Below, in pieces: positions 20,501 through 30,402 of a stretch of 64,000 nt of DNA. The notes beneath the pieces were generated by a model. That model saw only the letters and a program-made list of their open reading frames with translations. It did no database searches and had not been told where the DNA came from. A program made the translations under genes and the position numbers. Source of the DNA: Aradus depressus (taxonomy: Eukaryota; Arthropoda; Insecta; Hemiptera; Aradidae); the NCBI GenBank assembly GCA_963662175.1, contig OY759224.1, positions 24,189,489 through 24,253,488 of the forward strand, given 5' to 3'. How positions within the stretch are numbered: the stretch's first letter is position 1; every line of letters begins with the position of its first letter.

Positions 20501-22445
20501 GGGGTCTTTAACGAGTAACTAACATCGCACAGGCTCGGACCATCGACGTCCCATCTGAAGGGCCTCGGCCGGCTTTCCAACTCAAGATCTTGAGCTCAGT
20601 AAGCGAGCACGCATCCAACTGAGCTAACGGCGCCCTCTAAAAAGATTTTAAGATATTTTGATGTACAGAATTGTACGATGTATCCAATGACCATAATATC
20701 GTTTAACGGAAATAATAGTCAGTTTTATGACTCATGCCCGTGCTTTAACTACGAGGTCATATCGCCTACTACCAGAGCGCTCTTTCGTCACTCTAAATTT
20801 TGCCTACCCTAAATTTTTATTCACCTAGGGCAGGCCAGGGCTTTAATGAGTACCTGACATCGTACAGGCTCGGAACCATCACGAGCTCAGTAAGTAAGTA
20901 AGCACACAAACCACTGAGCTACAAGCGCCCTGGCGTAACTACGAATTCTGTATGTTTTACTGCCCGAACTCACGAAAATTATATATTATAATCCTAAAAA
21001 ATTATATGAAAATATCGCGGTTAAGCCACAATACGGTTGATCCACCCTTGATAAATCGGTAGTGTATATTGTACTTTAGTGCTGTCAAGGAAATCGCGTA
21101 GCATCAAATATTTTTATGTTTTCTTTATAGTTTTTTAGGAGACATGACCAAATGTTCAAGTTGACCAGATTCCTTACTCAATTCACTGCTAGACGGCGCG
21201 CAGGGGATTATCAGCTCAGCCTCCTGTTTGATATTATTTTTAGATTCTTCTCGCCCTAAAACATACAACAACCATAAATTTTGTCATCAAAACTGCAATA
21301 GATGGCACATTCGCTGGTTTACAAATATTGTCTTATTGAAAACTAACGACTGTGTGGTACATTTGAAAATTTACAACTTCAAACTTCTGATAATGTAAAG
21401 GAGACGAATGGGCTTTTATTGTAATAATATTTAAACTATTATCAAATATCATCTATTCCCCAGCACGAATTAATCAATTGATTAATTTTCGCTGTCTCTC
21501 CGTTTTCCGACCTCCTGATTCCAAAAATAGAAAAAAAAGTCTGTCTGTCAAGACAATAACCTCAGATATAATGAATGTATCGACACGAAATTGTGTATGT
21601 GTATCCAGAACCCTCTAAGGGCGACATCGATTGATTTACTTTCAAATTGGCCAAAGGAATGAGGAGGCTCAACACAACTCTAATAACTGTCGATAGAATG
21701 AATGCATCGACAAGAAATTTCATATATGAATAGAGGTAATATTGATAAATACAGAGGTAATATTCATTAGTTTTTTTTTACCTCCCCAGTTATACAAAGT
21801 ATAGCGGAAGTTATGTAATCAGTCAGAAATTCGATGAAGAGTTATCAATGAAATTTCATGTTTTCTAGCCTCCTAATACCAAAAGAATAAATGTATCGAC
21901 ACTATATTACAATTTCCTTACTGTCAACTCTCAATAACAACTTTTAAAGCCAATTATAATATTTTTAGAGATCTAAGTCCTCGTTTTAGTATAAACAGAC
22001 TGTAAATGATACTTCAGAAAAATTATCCACATTTTACACTTTGAGGAGGTTTCAACAATGTTGTTATGTTGGCCTATTTACTTACATGCACTACATGAAG
22101 GCGTATACTCTAATATAACCTCTGGCTCCTCTTTGACCCCTTCATCTTCATCTTCTTCCTCTTCTTCTTCTTCTTCTTGCCCTAAAACATAAATCCCAAC
22201 AATAAAACAATATAAATACCTAAATGTGATTTGTAATGGATAGATATTTTATACTTATTACTTACATTCACTGCTAAACATATCCTCAGATCCCGGCTCC
22301 TGTTTTATCCAAATTGTATTTTCATCTTCAACTGTAAACATAATATATAAAGCTAGAATTAAAAAGTTATTATTTAATAATATGGCAAATATTGACTTAA
22401 CCAAATTAGTATAAATAATAATGACTTACCCGAGCACTGGTTCAT
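17584..22445 (-). CDS. ZF-B: C2H2 zinc-finger protein, 5 exons
   Basis: Exons: 22430-22445, 22266-22331, 22086-22181, 21178-21255, 17584-18404. The total is 1077 nt, 358 residues plus stop, and every intron is phase 1 with GT-AG ends. Exon 1 encodes MNQCS. Exon 2 encodes IWIKQEPGSED. Exon 3 has a run of Glu/Asp and VKEEPE. Exon 4 has IKQEAEL. The (I/V)K-x-E motifs fit SUMO acceptor sites, which is inference. The last exon carries eight C2H2 fingers of the form LSCDYCTYRCVTPRDLKHHI with TxEKP linkers, preceded by a degenerate finger that has lost most ligands. The likely role is a nuclear DNA-binding regulator; target unknown. The acidic stretch comes from a GAA-rich run. Introns hold SINEs, a LINE end and 145-bp repeats. 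Confidence 0.88.
18495..18660. repeat. Fragment of the 145-bp-unit repeat
   Basis: Contains CGTCACTGAATCACACAATC, TTTTTCCGCTCTCCCTTCC and ATTCATTACATCGGCAG, matching 7210-7400. In the last intron of ZF-B. Confidence 0.6.
18719..19040 (+). mobile_element. tRNA-headed SINE, near complete
   Basis: Box A TAGCTCAGTGG and box B GGTTCGAAATCC at the expected spacing, then the full body (CCGTCCTTCGGATGGGACGT, AAGAGCGCTCTGGCAGTAGG, ATGACCTCGTAGTTAAAGCC). In the last intron of ZF-B, antisense to the gene. Confidence 0.9.
19045..19280 (-). repeat. Dispersed repeat with TGACGA-hairpin-GAAA motif
   Basis: Minus-strand copy of a repeat whose other end also forms the arms of the palindrome at 44262-44507 (shared CACTATATxxACACA, GCAAAAAATGTATTCGGA, GAACACTTATATTGTC). 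Contains TGACGAT, GGC-GTAA-GCC, GAAAC at 19123-19144. Possibly a Penelope-like terminal repeat; no RT or GIY-YIG coding sequence was seen. Confidence 0.45.
19490..20205 (-). mobile_element. CR1/L2-like LINE 3' fragment
   Basis: Close copy of 14640-15395, including the flank TCTAAACTCTGTTCTTTGCG. Minus strand, 3' UTR only plus a very short RT tail. In the last intron of ZF-B. Confidence 0.65.
20400..20635 (-). mobile_element. SINE copy, minus
   Basis: Reverse copy with GCCTACTAACAGAGCG, CACCTAGGGTGGGGGTCTTT, AGGCTCGGACCATCG, and head AACTGAGCTAACGGCGCCCT. Internal deletions in the body. Confidence 0.8.
20720..20935 (-). mobile_element. SINE copy, minus, internally deleted
   Basis: Contains GCTTTAACTACGAGGTCATA, CTACCAGAGCGCTCTTTCG, CCTAAATTTTTATTCACCT, and head ACCACTGAGCTACAAGCGCC. 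Lacks the box-B side of the body. Confidence 0.8.
21435..21910. repeat. 145-bp-unit repeat, two units plus both ends
   Basis: One end CCCCAGCACGAATTAATCAA, two units with ATCGACACGAAATTG and ATCGACAAGAAATTTCA, other end CTCCCCAGTTATACAAAG. The best copy for defining the element limits. In a ZF-B intron. Confidence 0.7.
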
Positions 22446-23328
22446 CATTGTAATTAATGGTAAGATATGATAATAGAAAAACAACAAAACTAAATGATAA
22501 GCTGGGAACTTTCTAGCCAATAAATGAAGACAAGTGAAATCAAGGTCAGTAACAGAGAACAACAAGGATGGCGAGACCAGCAGCTAAATGTCCTGGCAAG
22601 GAGGTTGAAAAGTGGAGGGGCTGACGGGCAAAAAACAAGTGACATAGTTTGGGAGCATAGGGCGTGGCTTCTATTTCACAACTAGATTTCAACTTTTCTG
22701 TTTTCTACTGCGCACGAATATTTCTTTCTTTTATACAAATATTTGTTTTTTATGCAGATATTTAGTTTTAGTTGTTTTTACTTTCTTATACCCAGTATAA
22801 GGAAATATTGTAATCGTGCAAAAATACGAGACCGAGGTTTAATGGATTTTGATGTTTTAAGGCCCCCTGAATACGTTTCGACCACTTTCGCGATGATATC
22901 TGTCTATGGGTTATGTGTTTGGAAATTTCTGGGCCCTCTACCGCGAAAATGATTGTAGCTCTGAGCTTGAAATTTGGAATGAAGAGTTCATGTAAATCGG
23001 AAGAAAATTAAGACCACTTTACTCCGGGATCTAATATACCGCTTATCTTTATGACCTAATCAAACATCTTTTCAAATAATAGTTGTAGAGAAAACTAAAA
23101 TACATATTTTATATGAAATACGATTTTTCGCAGATCGTCCGGGTTTTGAGACATGTCGAAAACCTGAAATGTATTTTGAAACAGATATTTTTAAACGTTT
23201 TCATAATTTAGCCGAAAAGTCCTGTCGAAAAATGGTTCTTACAAAAAATGTTCCTTATTAAATTTCCAATGGCTCGTAAGTCCTCAGATTTGGGATAGGA
23301 TCAATTTAACAAAAAAATAAATGTCTAT
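22446..23328. other. 5' flank of ZF-B
   Basis: The sequence just 5' of the ATG (TACCATTAATTACAATG on the minus strand) resembles the conserved 5' UTR of ZF-C, ZF-A2 and ZF-A3 (GCCATTAATAACAACGATG). The remainder contains no recognisable gene. Confidence 0.5.
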
Positions 23329-23343
23329 AGGAAATAATTCAAA

Positions 23344-23686
23344 GGTTAGGTTAGATTTTATGACTCATGACCGGGCTTTAACTACGAGGTCATATCGTCT
23401 ACTATCAGAACGCTCTTCGTCACTCTGGTGGACATCAGCCCGACTCTACTGTGGGAGTCCTAAATTTTGCCTACCCTAAATTTTTATTCACCTAGGGCAG
23501 GGGTCTTTAACGAGTACCTGAGATCGTACAGGCTCGGGACCATCGCTTAACGTCCCATCCGAAAGGCGTGCTTAAGTTTATTTTACCTCCCATATAAACT
23601 AAACTAAGGGCCTCGGTCGGGTTTTGAACCCACGATCTTGAGCTCAGAAGACAAGCACGCATACCACTGAGCTACCGGCGCCCTAC
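23344..23686 (-). mobile_element. SINE, full length with target site duplication
   Basis: Complete reverse copy flanked by a 15-bp duplication AGGAAATAATTCAAA at 23329-23343 and 23687-23701. On the SINE strand the 3' end reads AAAATCTAACCTAACCT. Confidence 0.93.
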
Positions 23687-23819
23687 AGGAAATAATTCAA
23701 AATAATGTTTAAATTGTATCGCATAGCAACGAATTTTAAAATACCATTTTATTATTCATAGTTTTTATGAAAATTAATAAAAATTAAGAAAAAAATGAAA
23801 TATAGGTATATGAAGTGGC

Positions 23820-24012
23820 CATTACATGACTTTCTTATACCAACCACGCTTACAGATCACTGTCTCTCTCCCCCCACCATCTCAAAATCATTCCATACTG
23901 GCATTACTGGTAGCCATTACTTGGTAGACGAGTCACTCAAAAATGATCCCAAGAAGGGGGTGAGGGAGAGAGTGATATGTAAGCGTGGTTGGTATAAGAA
24001 AGTCCTGTAATG
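23820..24012. mobile_element. MITE with long terminal inverted repeats
   Basis: About 40-bp inverted ends, sharing CTTTCTTATACCAACCACGC and TTACAGATCACT-type sequence with two or three mismatches. The interior is nearly palindromic (CTCTCCCCCCACC against GGTGAGGGAGAG-type). Diverged relatives lie at 27385-27455, 42970-43160 and around the hAT insertion at 43760-45320. Confidence 0.8.
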
Positions 24013-24629
24013 ACACCAATACATATTTTTAATTTAATTTCATTTCTATTTTTGGTAGATTACTGTGAAAGAATTTTTATTAATAATTAAAGTGAAACTT
24101 CTTTTAAATCGTTCCTCATGGAATGCGAGCTGTAATTTCGTTCACAGGAAGTGACACAAAGGGGTCAGCTGATAATATAATCAGCTGTTCATTATTGTAT
24201 TCTTTATAACATTTATATTGATTAAAGCTATTGTTTCATTTTCAGAAAATTCTTCTATAAACGCTATAGCAGATAATGAACGAAATGACGATAACTTAAA
24301 AAGTAATAATAACGAAAATATATAAATGGAATACATAAAAATTACTTTGATAATAATTGTATAAATTTATTATACTTATAATTTTTTATTTATTTATATT
24401 TTAATTATTATATAATTAATTATTTATTATATAAAATTTATTATACTTTATATTTATAATAATTGTATAAATTATACCTTTTACCGATATATCCTATATG
24501 CACCTTGCAATTATAAAAAAAAAATAAACCTAGTAAATTTAAGTCACATGTTACATTTCGAACATGCGAATTATGTAAACCATCACACCAATACAGAAAA
24601 AGTACCTTAAGCCTATGGAAACACTCATA

Positions 24630-25664
24630 TAGGGTTACCAGGTGTTCTCTTTTTAGGTTTGACAATTTTGTACCTACCTATTTACTTTTTTTAATGTTGT
24701 ACTCTTTTTATTATTATGTTAGCTAAATTTATTCAACGCATTTTATTATAAAATTGGGGAGGTCCACACTGAATTTTTAAATGTGTAAGAACGCGGAATT
24801 GCGTAATTAAATAAATGGACTACACATTTCGAAGATATCCAAATTTTTGAATGGATGAACCTTACTGCTGTATCGTCGTGGAAAAATGTTGAAGCGTCTC
24901 ATTTAATATTTAAGAAATCATGAAGTTGAAATAGATTATTTATTATTTTTTGACCAAAATGTAAGTATAAAAACATTTTTAATGGAGATGGCAGGAATTG
25001 ACGAATTTTCCAAATTATTGTCGGATGCAAAATGGGTTAGCTATTTTAAGCAACGATCACCGTTGTCGTCATCTGAGTTTATAAAAATTTGTCAATTTTT
25101 CTTTGCCATACCTGCACAGAATGCAAACTTAGAGCGGATATTTAGTCTAATGAACACGCAATGGACAGACGAAAGAAATAGACTGTTACCTGTATCAGTG
25201 GAAAATATACTAATGGTCCAATTTAATTTAAAATATTTCAATAGCGAACAATTTTAAGCCCATATTTCAACAAATAAATCGTTGCTAATTTCAGTTCCAA
25301 GCAATGCAAAATATTAATAAATAACAAGTATATTTTTAGTGTTTTGCATAACTAAAGAAAAAAAGTTTCCTTTTTTTGAACTGGTTTGAAATTTTATTTT
25401 GCGTAAAATAATTATTGTTATTTTTACGTATTAATATCATTATTAAATTATTTATAACTTTTTTCAGATGCATATTTTTATTTACTCCTTCACATGAGAG
25501 GGGATTAAAAAGTGCAGTTACGCGTTCCAGAATAAATATTCAATTTAAAGATATTTGACCTTGAACTAAATTTTTTTTAAATCCCTTTTTCCTTTCATTT
25601 TATAATTTTATTCAAATTTAGTTCTGGTGCACTCTTTTTCATAGAATGCTATTTGGTAACCCTA
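24630..25664 (+). mobile_element. Decayed hAT transposon
   Basis: Inverted 11-bp ends TAGGGTTACCA at 24630 and reversed at 25654-25664, with imperfect 8-bp flanks CACTCATA and CCCTCAAA. Encloses the hAT transposase remnant. Confidence 0.6.
24805..25257 (+). pseudogene. hAT transposase C-terminus
   Basis: First block (IQIFEWMNLTAVSSWKNVEA) ends at a stop and a one-base shift. Then an open frame from about 24908 to 25257 reads ICQFFFAIPAQNANLERIFS, LMNTQWTDERNRLLPVS and VENILMVQFNLKYF. This is the hAT C-terminal dimerisation domain (A-x-x-ER-x-FS...RNRL). The DDE core is missing. Not a gene despite the intact 91-codon terminal ORF. Confidence 0.85.
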
Positions 25665-25933
25665 CCCTCAAATAAGAAAAAATAAAATTTCTAAATATAT
25701 TTCAAATAACCCCTCCGTTGGTATTATGTTTTATAAAACCCACAACCAATAAACTAATCGAAAAACTTCAAAAATATTGTATTTTGATTTTACACTTCAA
25801 AATATTCGCGGTCTGAGAGCTGTCAAAGTTTGGTCAAAACGTAATCGATTAATGTAATCGATGAACGCATGCACCCATGGTGCTTATTATAGTTATTTCA
25901 TAACCTGAGAAAACATTAGTTTTTAAATACGTT

Positions 25934-26800
25934 TTAATGCAAATTGTAAAACCTAAATTGCATCCAATAATACTTTACAATACAATTGGGACTGAGTACT
26001 TGCCAAAATACACCTACAGAAGGCAACAAAAAAAAAAAAACGCACATTCTCTTGTTTACTAGGATTATGTTTTTCTGTTTAACAAGCTCATTACCATAGA
26101 TATTTTGTCCACCTGAATGTGAGAAGGTTGTATTGTTTATAGATGTTGTTACGTTCGATTCTTGAAAATTATTTTCAACGGCAATCGCGCTCGACGAAAT
26201 AACTGGCGTATTAAGTATTCGTTGTGTGTTTATTTCACTCGCTAAACGTTTTTTCCTTGCACGATACTCACGTGATCGTACTGCGGCAGTTTTTGGCATT
26301 TTTTTCACTTTCGCACTTACAATGTTATTTTGTTCGGATGAATGAGAAATCTGTGAGTTAATTGTACAGTAAGATCTAGGTCTAGGATCATTCTTTGAAC
26401 GTTTATTCATACAAGGCATAGAATTGTTCATAGAAATAGTTTCGACAGAAGGCGTTACCTGTGAGAGATTTAATTGTACCTGACTTTCATTTGCTAATCT
26501 TTTTCGCATTCTGTACTCTCGTGATCGCTCTGTGCTGGTTTTCACATGTTTTACTTTTTCTGGAACACTTTGTTGATTTGAATGTTTTTGTCGCGCACGA
26601 TAATCGCGGGCTCGTTCCGCAGGAGTTTTTGGAATTCTATTATCGACTGATTGTACATTTTGATTCCAATTTTTGAATGTATTTGAATTGGGAACATCGT
26701 TTTTTGACGAAGGTTCCGGTTCATTTATATCACTTATCGACATAGGCACTTTTTTTGTAGGCAACATTGAATATGTCACTCTATGATTTAATCGACGCAC
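25934..26800 (-). CDS. Unrecognised 288-codon ORF with three basic R-x-R-(D/E)-Y-R repeats
   Basis: I do not recognise the protein. It contains three copies of a basic motif: KTPAERARDYRARQK at about residues 58-72, KTSTERSREYRMRKR at 87-101 and KTAAVRSREYRARKKR at 171-186, separated by Ser/Asn-rich low-complexity spacers. Similar (T)xxERxRxYRxRxK repeats occur in insect proteins often linked to mobile DNA; that is recollection, not a search. The final about 45 residues turn hydrophobic and aromatic, unlike the rest, and a CTAGTAAAC sits just before them. The genuine protein may therefore splice out there and this ORF end be intronic. The start at 26800 is the first ATG after a CpG-rich block. 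Spacing of basic residues suggests nucleic-acid binding (inference). Confidence 0.5.
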   Translation of the reverse strand: MRRLNHRVTYSMLPTKKVPMSISDINEPEPSSKNDVPNSNTFKNWNQNVQSVDNRIPKTPAERARDYRARQKHSNQQSVPEKVKHVKTSTERSREYRMRKRLANESQVQLNLSQVTPSVETISMNNSMPCMNKRSKNDPRPRSYCTINSQISHSSEQNNIVSAKVKKMPKTAAVRSREYRARKKRLASEINTQRILNTPVISSSAIAVENNFQESNVTTSINNTTFSHSGGQNIYGNELVKQKNIILVNKRMCVFFFLLPSVGVFWQVLSPNCIVKYYWMQFRFYNLH

Positions 26801-26844
26801 TATGTAATTCCGACGTCTTTCACTTTATTCAATTTTTTCTAATT

Positions 26845-27095
26845 GTGACGTTGCACACGATGTGACTAATTCATTTACACGGCGGCTGACGCCATACTAG
26901 CGACTGCTCGTTGCGTTGCTTGCAGCTTTCCCCTTCCTCTCCTTTGCGCATGCGCCCTTCCCTCTTCCTTGTGCGTCACGTACGTTGCATGTCCGTCATG
27001 AACTGAATTACCAGTCGGCTTTAGCGTTTTTCTCTCGCCATCGCGCGTCACTTCCGTTGCAAATTCGTCATGATCAAAATAGCAGCTCGAGTTTC
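26845..27095 (-). promoter_or_regulatory. CpG-rich candidate promoter with NRF1/ewg palindrome
   Basis: A sharp GC- and CpG-rich island in AT-rich DNA, directly upstream of the 288-codon ORF. TGCGCATGCGCC at 26945-26956 fits the NRF-1/erect wing consensus. TGACGTTG and GCGTCACGTACG resemble CRE/E-box-type sites. A 32-bp direct repeat (GCGTCAC...CCGTTGC/ACGTTGC...CGTCATGA) occurs twice, near 26971 and 27046. No mapped start. Confidence 0.45.
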
Positions 27096-27189
27096 GTGAC
27101 GAACAACAATTTAAGAGAAGTTTTACTTCAAAAAAAAATAATAAAAAGTTTAGTTGTGAGGAATGAAAATAATAGAGTGAATACATTTT

Positions 27190-27578
27190 GAATTTGCTAC
27201 GTGAAGGATGTTAGTAGATTACTAATAGTTTGGACCAAGTGTTGAAACCCGGGAGGTTTCTCGATATTGCTGTTTCAGCCCTCGTGTGCTTCCTTGATGT
27301 AGAGTTGTTATTTTTTGCTTATTTTATTTCAAAAGTAGAACATTGTGAAGTAAATTCAAGACTAAAAGGACTTTCAAATACCAACTACTTTTGTACAGAT
27401 CGCTATCTCCCCCTCTCCCCTCTCAAATTCATATCATATGGCGTTACTGGATATATGAAAGTAATGTGTTGTCCTCAGCAGTTTTTATTTTGGTTAATAG
27501 TAAACCATAGAGATGGGTCTACTGGCCCAGCTCCGTCTTGTAATTTCAACTCCAGAACTCAAGCTATTCTGTACTAAA
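27190..27578. other. Mostly featureless; partial MITE relative
   Basis: 27385-27455 (CCAACTACTTTTGTACAGAT, CTCCCCCTCTCCCCTCTCAA, GGCGTTACTGG) is similar to the interior of the MITE at 23820. The 115-codon ORF at 27230-27577 has no recognisable domain. Confidence 0.4.
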
Positions 27579-27579
27579 A

Positions 27580-28613
27580 GCGGCCCACACACTTTCAGTT
27601 TTAACTGAGCAGTTGAACTGTGTGAAAAAACTGTACAATAAACGGAACTGTAAAAGTGTATATTTGGTATTTATGCAGTTCTCAGGCCTGTGCTACCAGA
27701 ACCTGTTTTGCTCAGATAAACTGCGCAGGCCACACAGTTTGTCGTTCAGTTCCTTCTCATTCTTTGCCATGGCGTCTTCGTCCAAAAAAAACTAGTTACT
27801 TCTTGATTTTATAGAAACCTACCGTTCTCTTCCTGAGCTTTGGGATACACAATGTTCAGCGTATTCTAACAGAGTAAAAAAAGCAGCTGCATATGATAAA
27901 TTAATAGAAAAATTAAAACAAATAGATGGAAGTGCTACGCGAGAAAGTGTTGTGAAAAAAATTAATAACCTGAGATCTGCATTTAGAAAAGAGCTAAAGA
28001 AAATAAATGATTCAAAAAAGTCGGGGGCTTCAGCTGATGAAAATTAAACCCCTTCACTTTGGTATTTTGGTGCGCTAATGTTTTTGGTGGACCAGGAAAC
28101 TCCCAGGCCAACAAAACTGACGAGACTGAACAAGAAAACGGTGCAACAAACTTGACGAAAACATACACTTTCAGTACAGTTTTTTCACACAGTTCAATTG
28201 CGCAGTTAAAACTGAAAGTGTGTGGGCCGCTTATTATGTTTGTCAAGTTTGTTGAACCGTTTTTTTGTTCAGTCTCTTCAGTTTTGTTGACTTCAGTACA
28301 TCTAAATAATGAGCAGAAAAAGAGCTGTTGTGTGTTGCCTAATTGCTTGTTCAGTTTTACTTAATGAAGAAACTCAAAGAAAAGTAACAAGTTTTTTTGG
28401 ACGAAGATGCCATGGCAAAGAATGAGAAAGAACTGAGAGAACTGAACGACAAAGTGTGTGACCTGCGCAGTTTATCTGAGCAAAAGAGGTTCTGGTAGCA
28501 CAGGGCTGAGAACTGCATAAATACCTACCTAAACTGTGCAGTTCATCGTTCAGACATGACGTCACACGTGATAAACTGTGCAGTAAAACTGTGAGTGTGT
28601 GTGCCGCTCAAGG
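27580..28613. mobile_element. Harbinger/PIF-like element with nested inverted copies
   Basis: The left end (from 27580) AGCGGCCCACACACTTTCAG recurs inverted at about 28175-28230, and in diverged form at the far right end (28575-28612, GTGAGTGTGTGTGCCGCTC). 27650-27790 is inverted at 28390-28530. 28095-28160 is inverted at 28231-28300. The structure is two overlapping inverted copies sharing terminal repeats. It encloses a MADF ORF, and a Harbinger transposase start lies just to the right. Confidence 0.65.
27769..28047 (+). pseudogene. MADF-domain protein of a Harbinger-type element
   Basis: ATG at 27769, then one in-frame stop at 27793-27795, then an otherwise open frame to TAA at 28045. It reads LLLDFIETYRSLPELWDTQC, KKAAAYDKLIEKLKQ, then VVKKINNLRSAFRKELKK. 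This is a MADF (Adf-1-like Myb/SANT) domain: (L)I-x-x-Y-x-x-x-P-x-LWD, Y-x-x-R, then W/I-x-x-LR-x-x-(F/Y)-x-x-E. Harbinger/PIF elements carry a separate Myb/MADF protein that helps the transposase enter the nucleus and bind DNA (established for the family). The single nonsense codon suggests recent decay or a programme start downstream. Confidence 0.8.
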
Positions 28614-28670
28614 TAATTGGACATGCCGAGCCGCAGCACATCACATTAAAACACATGATTTACTTATCAT

Positions 28671-28885
28671 AATGGACCGTTCTGATGAAGAATTAAATTT
28701 ATTTCAAATGCTGTTTGATGATGAAATAGAAAAAAAAAAAAAACCAAAGGTATTATACGCTGCCATGATATAATATATATTATGTTCAAAAAGAAGATAT
28801 TTGGAGAATTTCAAACTCTTTTTAAAGATTTAGTTGAAGACGATAAAAAATGTTTTTAATATTTTCGAATGAGAATAAAATTTAT
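28671..28885 (+). pseudogene. Harbinger transposase N-terminal remnant
   Basis: Starts MDRSDEELNLFQMLFDDEIE, shifts frame, then reads FGEFQTLFKDLVEDDKKCF, a stop, and YFRMRIKFIH. This matches the N-terminus of PIF/Harbinger DDE transposases (EFHTLFKDL-x-x-D-x-x-FF-x-YFRM). The catalytic domain is absent. Confidence 0.75.
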
Positions 28886-28919
28886 TCATGAGGCACATTG
28901 AGACCTATAAGACCTATAG

Positions 28920-29113
28920 TAAACTATTAAAAAAAGGAAAATGAAATTAATAAAACTGAATAAATAAATACTTGAAAAGAAATGAGTATAAAAAAAAAAA
29001 ATTAATACTTACATGATATGTACGAGTATTAATTTTTTTTTATACTCAAACATTTTATGTATTTATTTATTCAGTTTTTTAAAATTCCATTTTACTTTTT
29101 TTAATAGTTTTAT
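28920..29113. repeat. AT-rich foldback element
   Basis: Inverted arms of about 85-95 bp around 29017. They share AAACTGAATAAATAAATAC with its reverse and a longer AT-rich inner stem (GAGTATAAAAAAA...AATTAATACT against AGTATTAATTTTTTTTATACTC-type). Short loop. No coding content. Confidence 0.7.
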
Positions 29114-29194
29114 TATTACTGTTGGACTCAAGTAGTTATAAATCTAATTTATAAGTTATCTATTTAATAGTCTGATTTACATTATATTTATGAC

Positions 29195-29475
29195 AAAACC
29201 TGCAGAAACAAACCATCACGCTTCTTGGTGAAACAAATTCCGAGAAGTTTTCAAAGGTTTTCGCCAGTCTTATAATATAATAAGAACTTATGTTAACAAA
29301 TTTAGTGGGATTTATGTTAACGTAACTTTTCCCAACTAACATTTGAATCATATCAAACGAATTAAATAAACAACTGTTTTCTAGCAGGGAGGGAGGAAGA
29401 AAGTCGAAGGCCCTTGAAAACTTCTCGAAACTAATGTTTGTTTCACCACAAAATGTGAGGGTTTGTTTTTGTTGC
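29195..29475. repeat. Imperfect inverted repeat, MITE-like
   Basis: Left GGTGAAACAAATTCCGAGAA with GTTTTCAAAGG. Right end reversed reads GGTGAAACAAACATTAG then CGAGAAGTTTTCAAGG. Arms of about 65 bp with small indels, about 150-bp interior. Confidence 0.55.
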
Positions 29476-29761
29476 TCTTGTATTTGAAAGTAATACAGAA
29501 TATTTATCGTAAAATATACGAAAATATTGAAAACATTTTTTATCGTCTTCGAGTAAATCTCTTAAAAGAGTATGGAATTCTCCCTTCTTTCTTTTTAAAC
29601 ATATATAACTCCATTAGCGATCATGTCATGTGACATTACTTAGCCATCTTTTGTATATCTCTTTAAATTTTTTTTTTTTTTTGTTATTTTGTTTGTAAAC
29701 TTTATATAGTATATTATATCAATAATTGTAATAATTACATTGTCTATTTAATGTTGTCTCA

Positions 29762-30402
29762 CTGTACATAACGGGCAACGGACAGCCTTAAATGGTCCCT
29801 TCTACCTCCCGAAGTTCAGGGAAATTATTAGATTTTATTCAGTTTGCTTGCGTACTTGTCTCAAAAATAAAATAGAAGTAATTAAAGTTTATAATCGAGA
29901 AAAGCCCAAAGTCAGGGACTTAGCGGCAAAGTGTAAGGTGGGAAAGACGCAGATTGCGATCATTTTAAAAGAAAGGAACTTTTACTAAAATGGCAGAAAC
30001 ATGGAAATGAAGAAAAGAAAATGGCTTTCACAAAAAAAAAAACACGGTAAACGTTTTGAAATTGATCGGAATGGTTTTGCCGAGTAAAAGCCAAAAATCT
30101 CCGTTTCTGGCTCTATAATCCAGGACAAGGCATCCGAAGTCGCCGAAATTTTGGGGCAGTATAAGAACTATATTGAACTTTTTTGAACCAATTTAATTTT
30201 TTTCTTGATACATAATTATACATAAATTAATCTTTCTCATTTCATTGTTTGCACATATTTTTCTGCATGTTTTTAAAATATATTTTTCTAATTTCTAATC
30301 AACCTTTTCATTTTATTTTTTTCCCTTTCAATAACGGACACCTCTCGATAAAGGACAAAAACAGTACACCCGACGATGTCCACTATGGAGAGGTTTTCAC
30401 TG
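29762..30402 (+). mobile_element. pogo/Tigger-like element, internally deleted
   Basis: The right end (30311-30402) has the reversed form of CAGTGAAAACCTCTCCATAG and GGACACCTCTCGATAAAGGA, followed by TA. The left end near 29762 (CACTGTACATAACGGGCAAC) is a weaker match. TA at the right boundary suits Tc1/mariner-superfamily insertion. Confidence 0.55.
29866..30160 (+). pseudogene. pogo/Tigger transposase DNA-binding domain remnant
   Basis: Reads KIEVIKVYNREKPKVRDLAA then KCKVGKTQIAIILKERN, the CENP-B-type N-terminal HTH. After frameshifts it reads VSGSIIQDKASEVAEILG, the second CENP-B HTH (P-V-S-G-x-x-I-Q-x-K-A). The DDE domain is lost. Confidence 0.8.
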
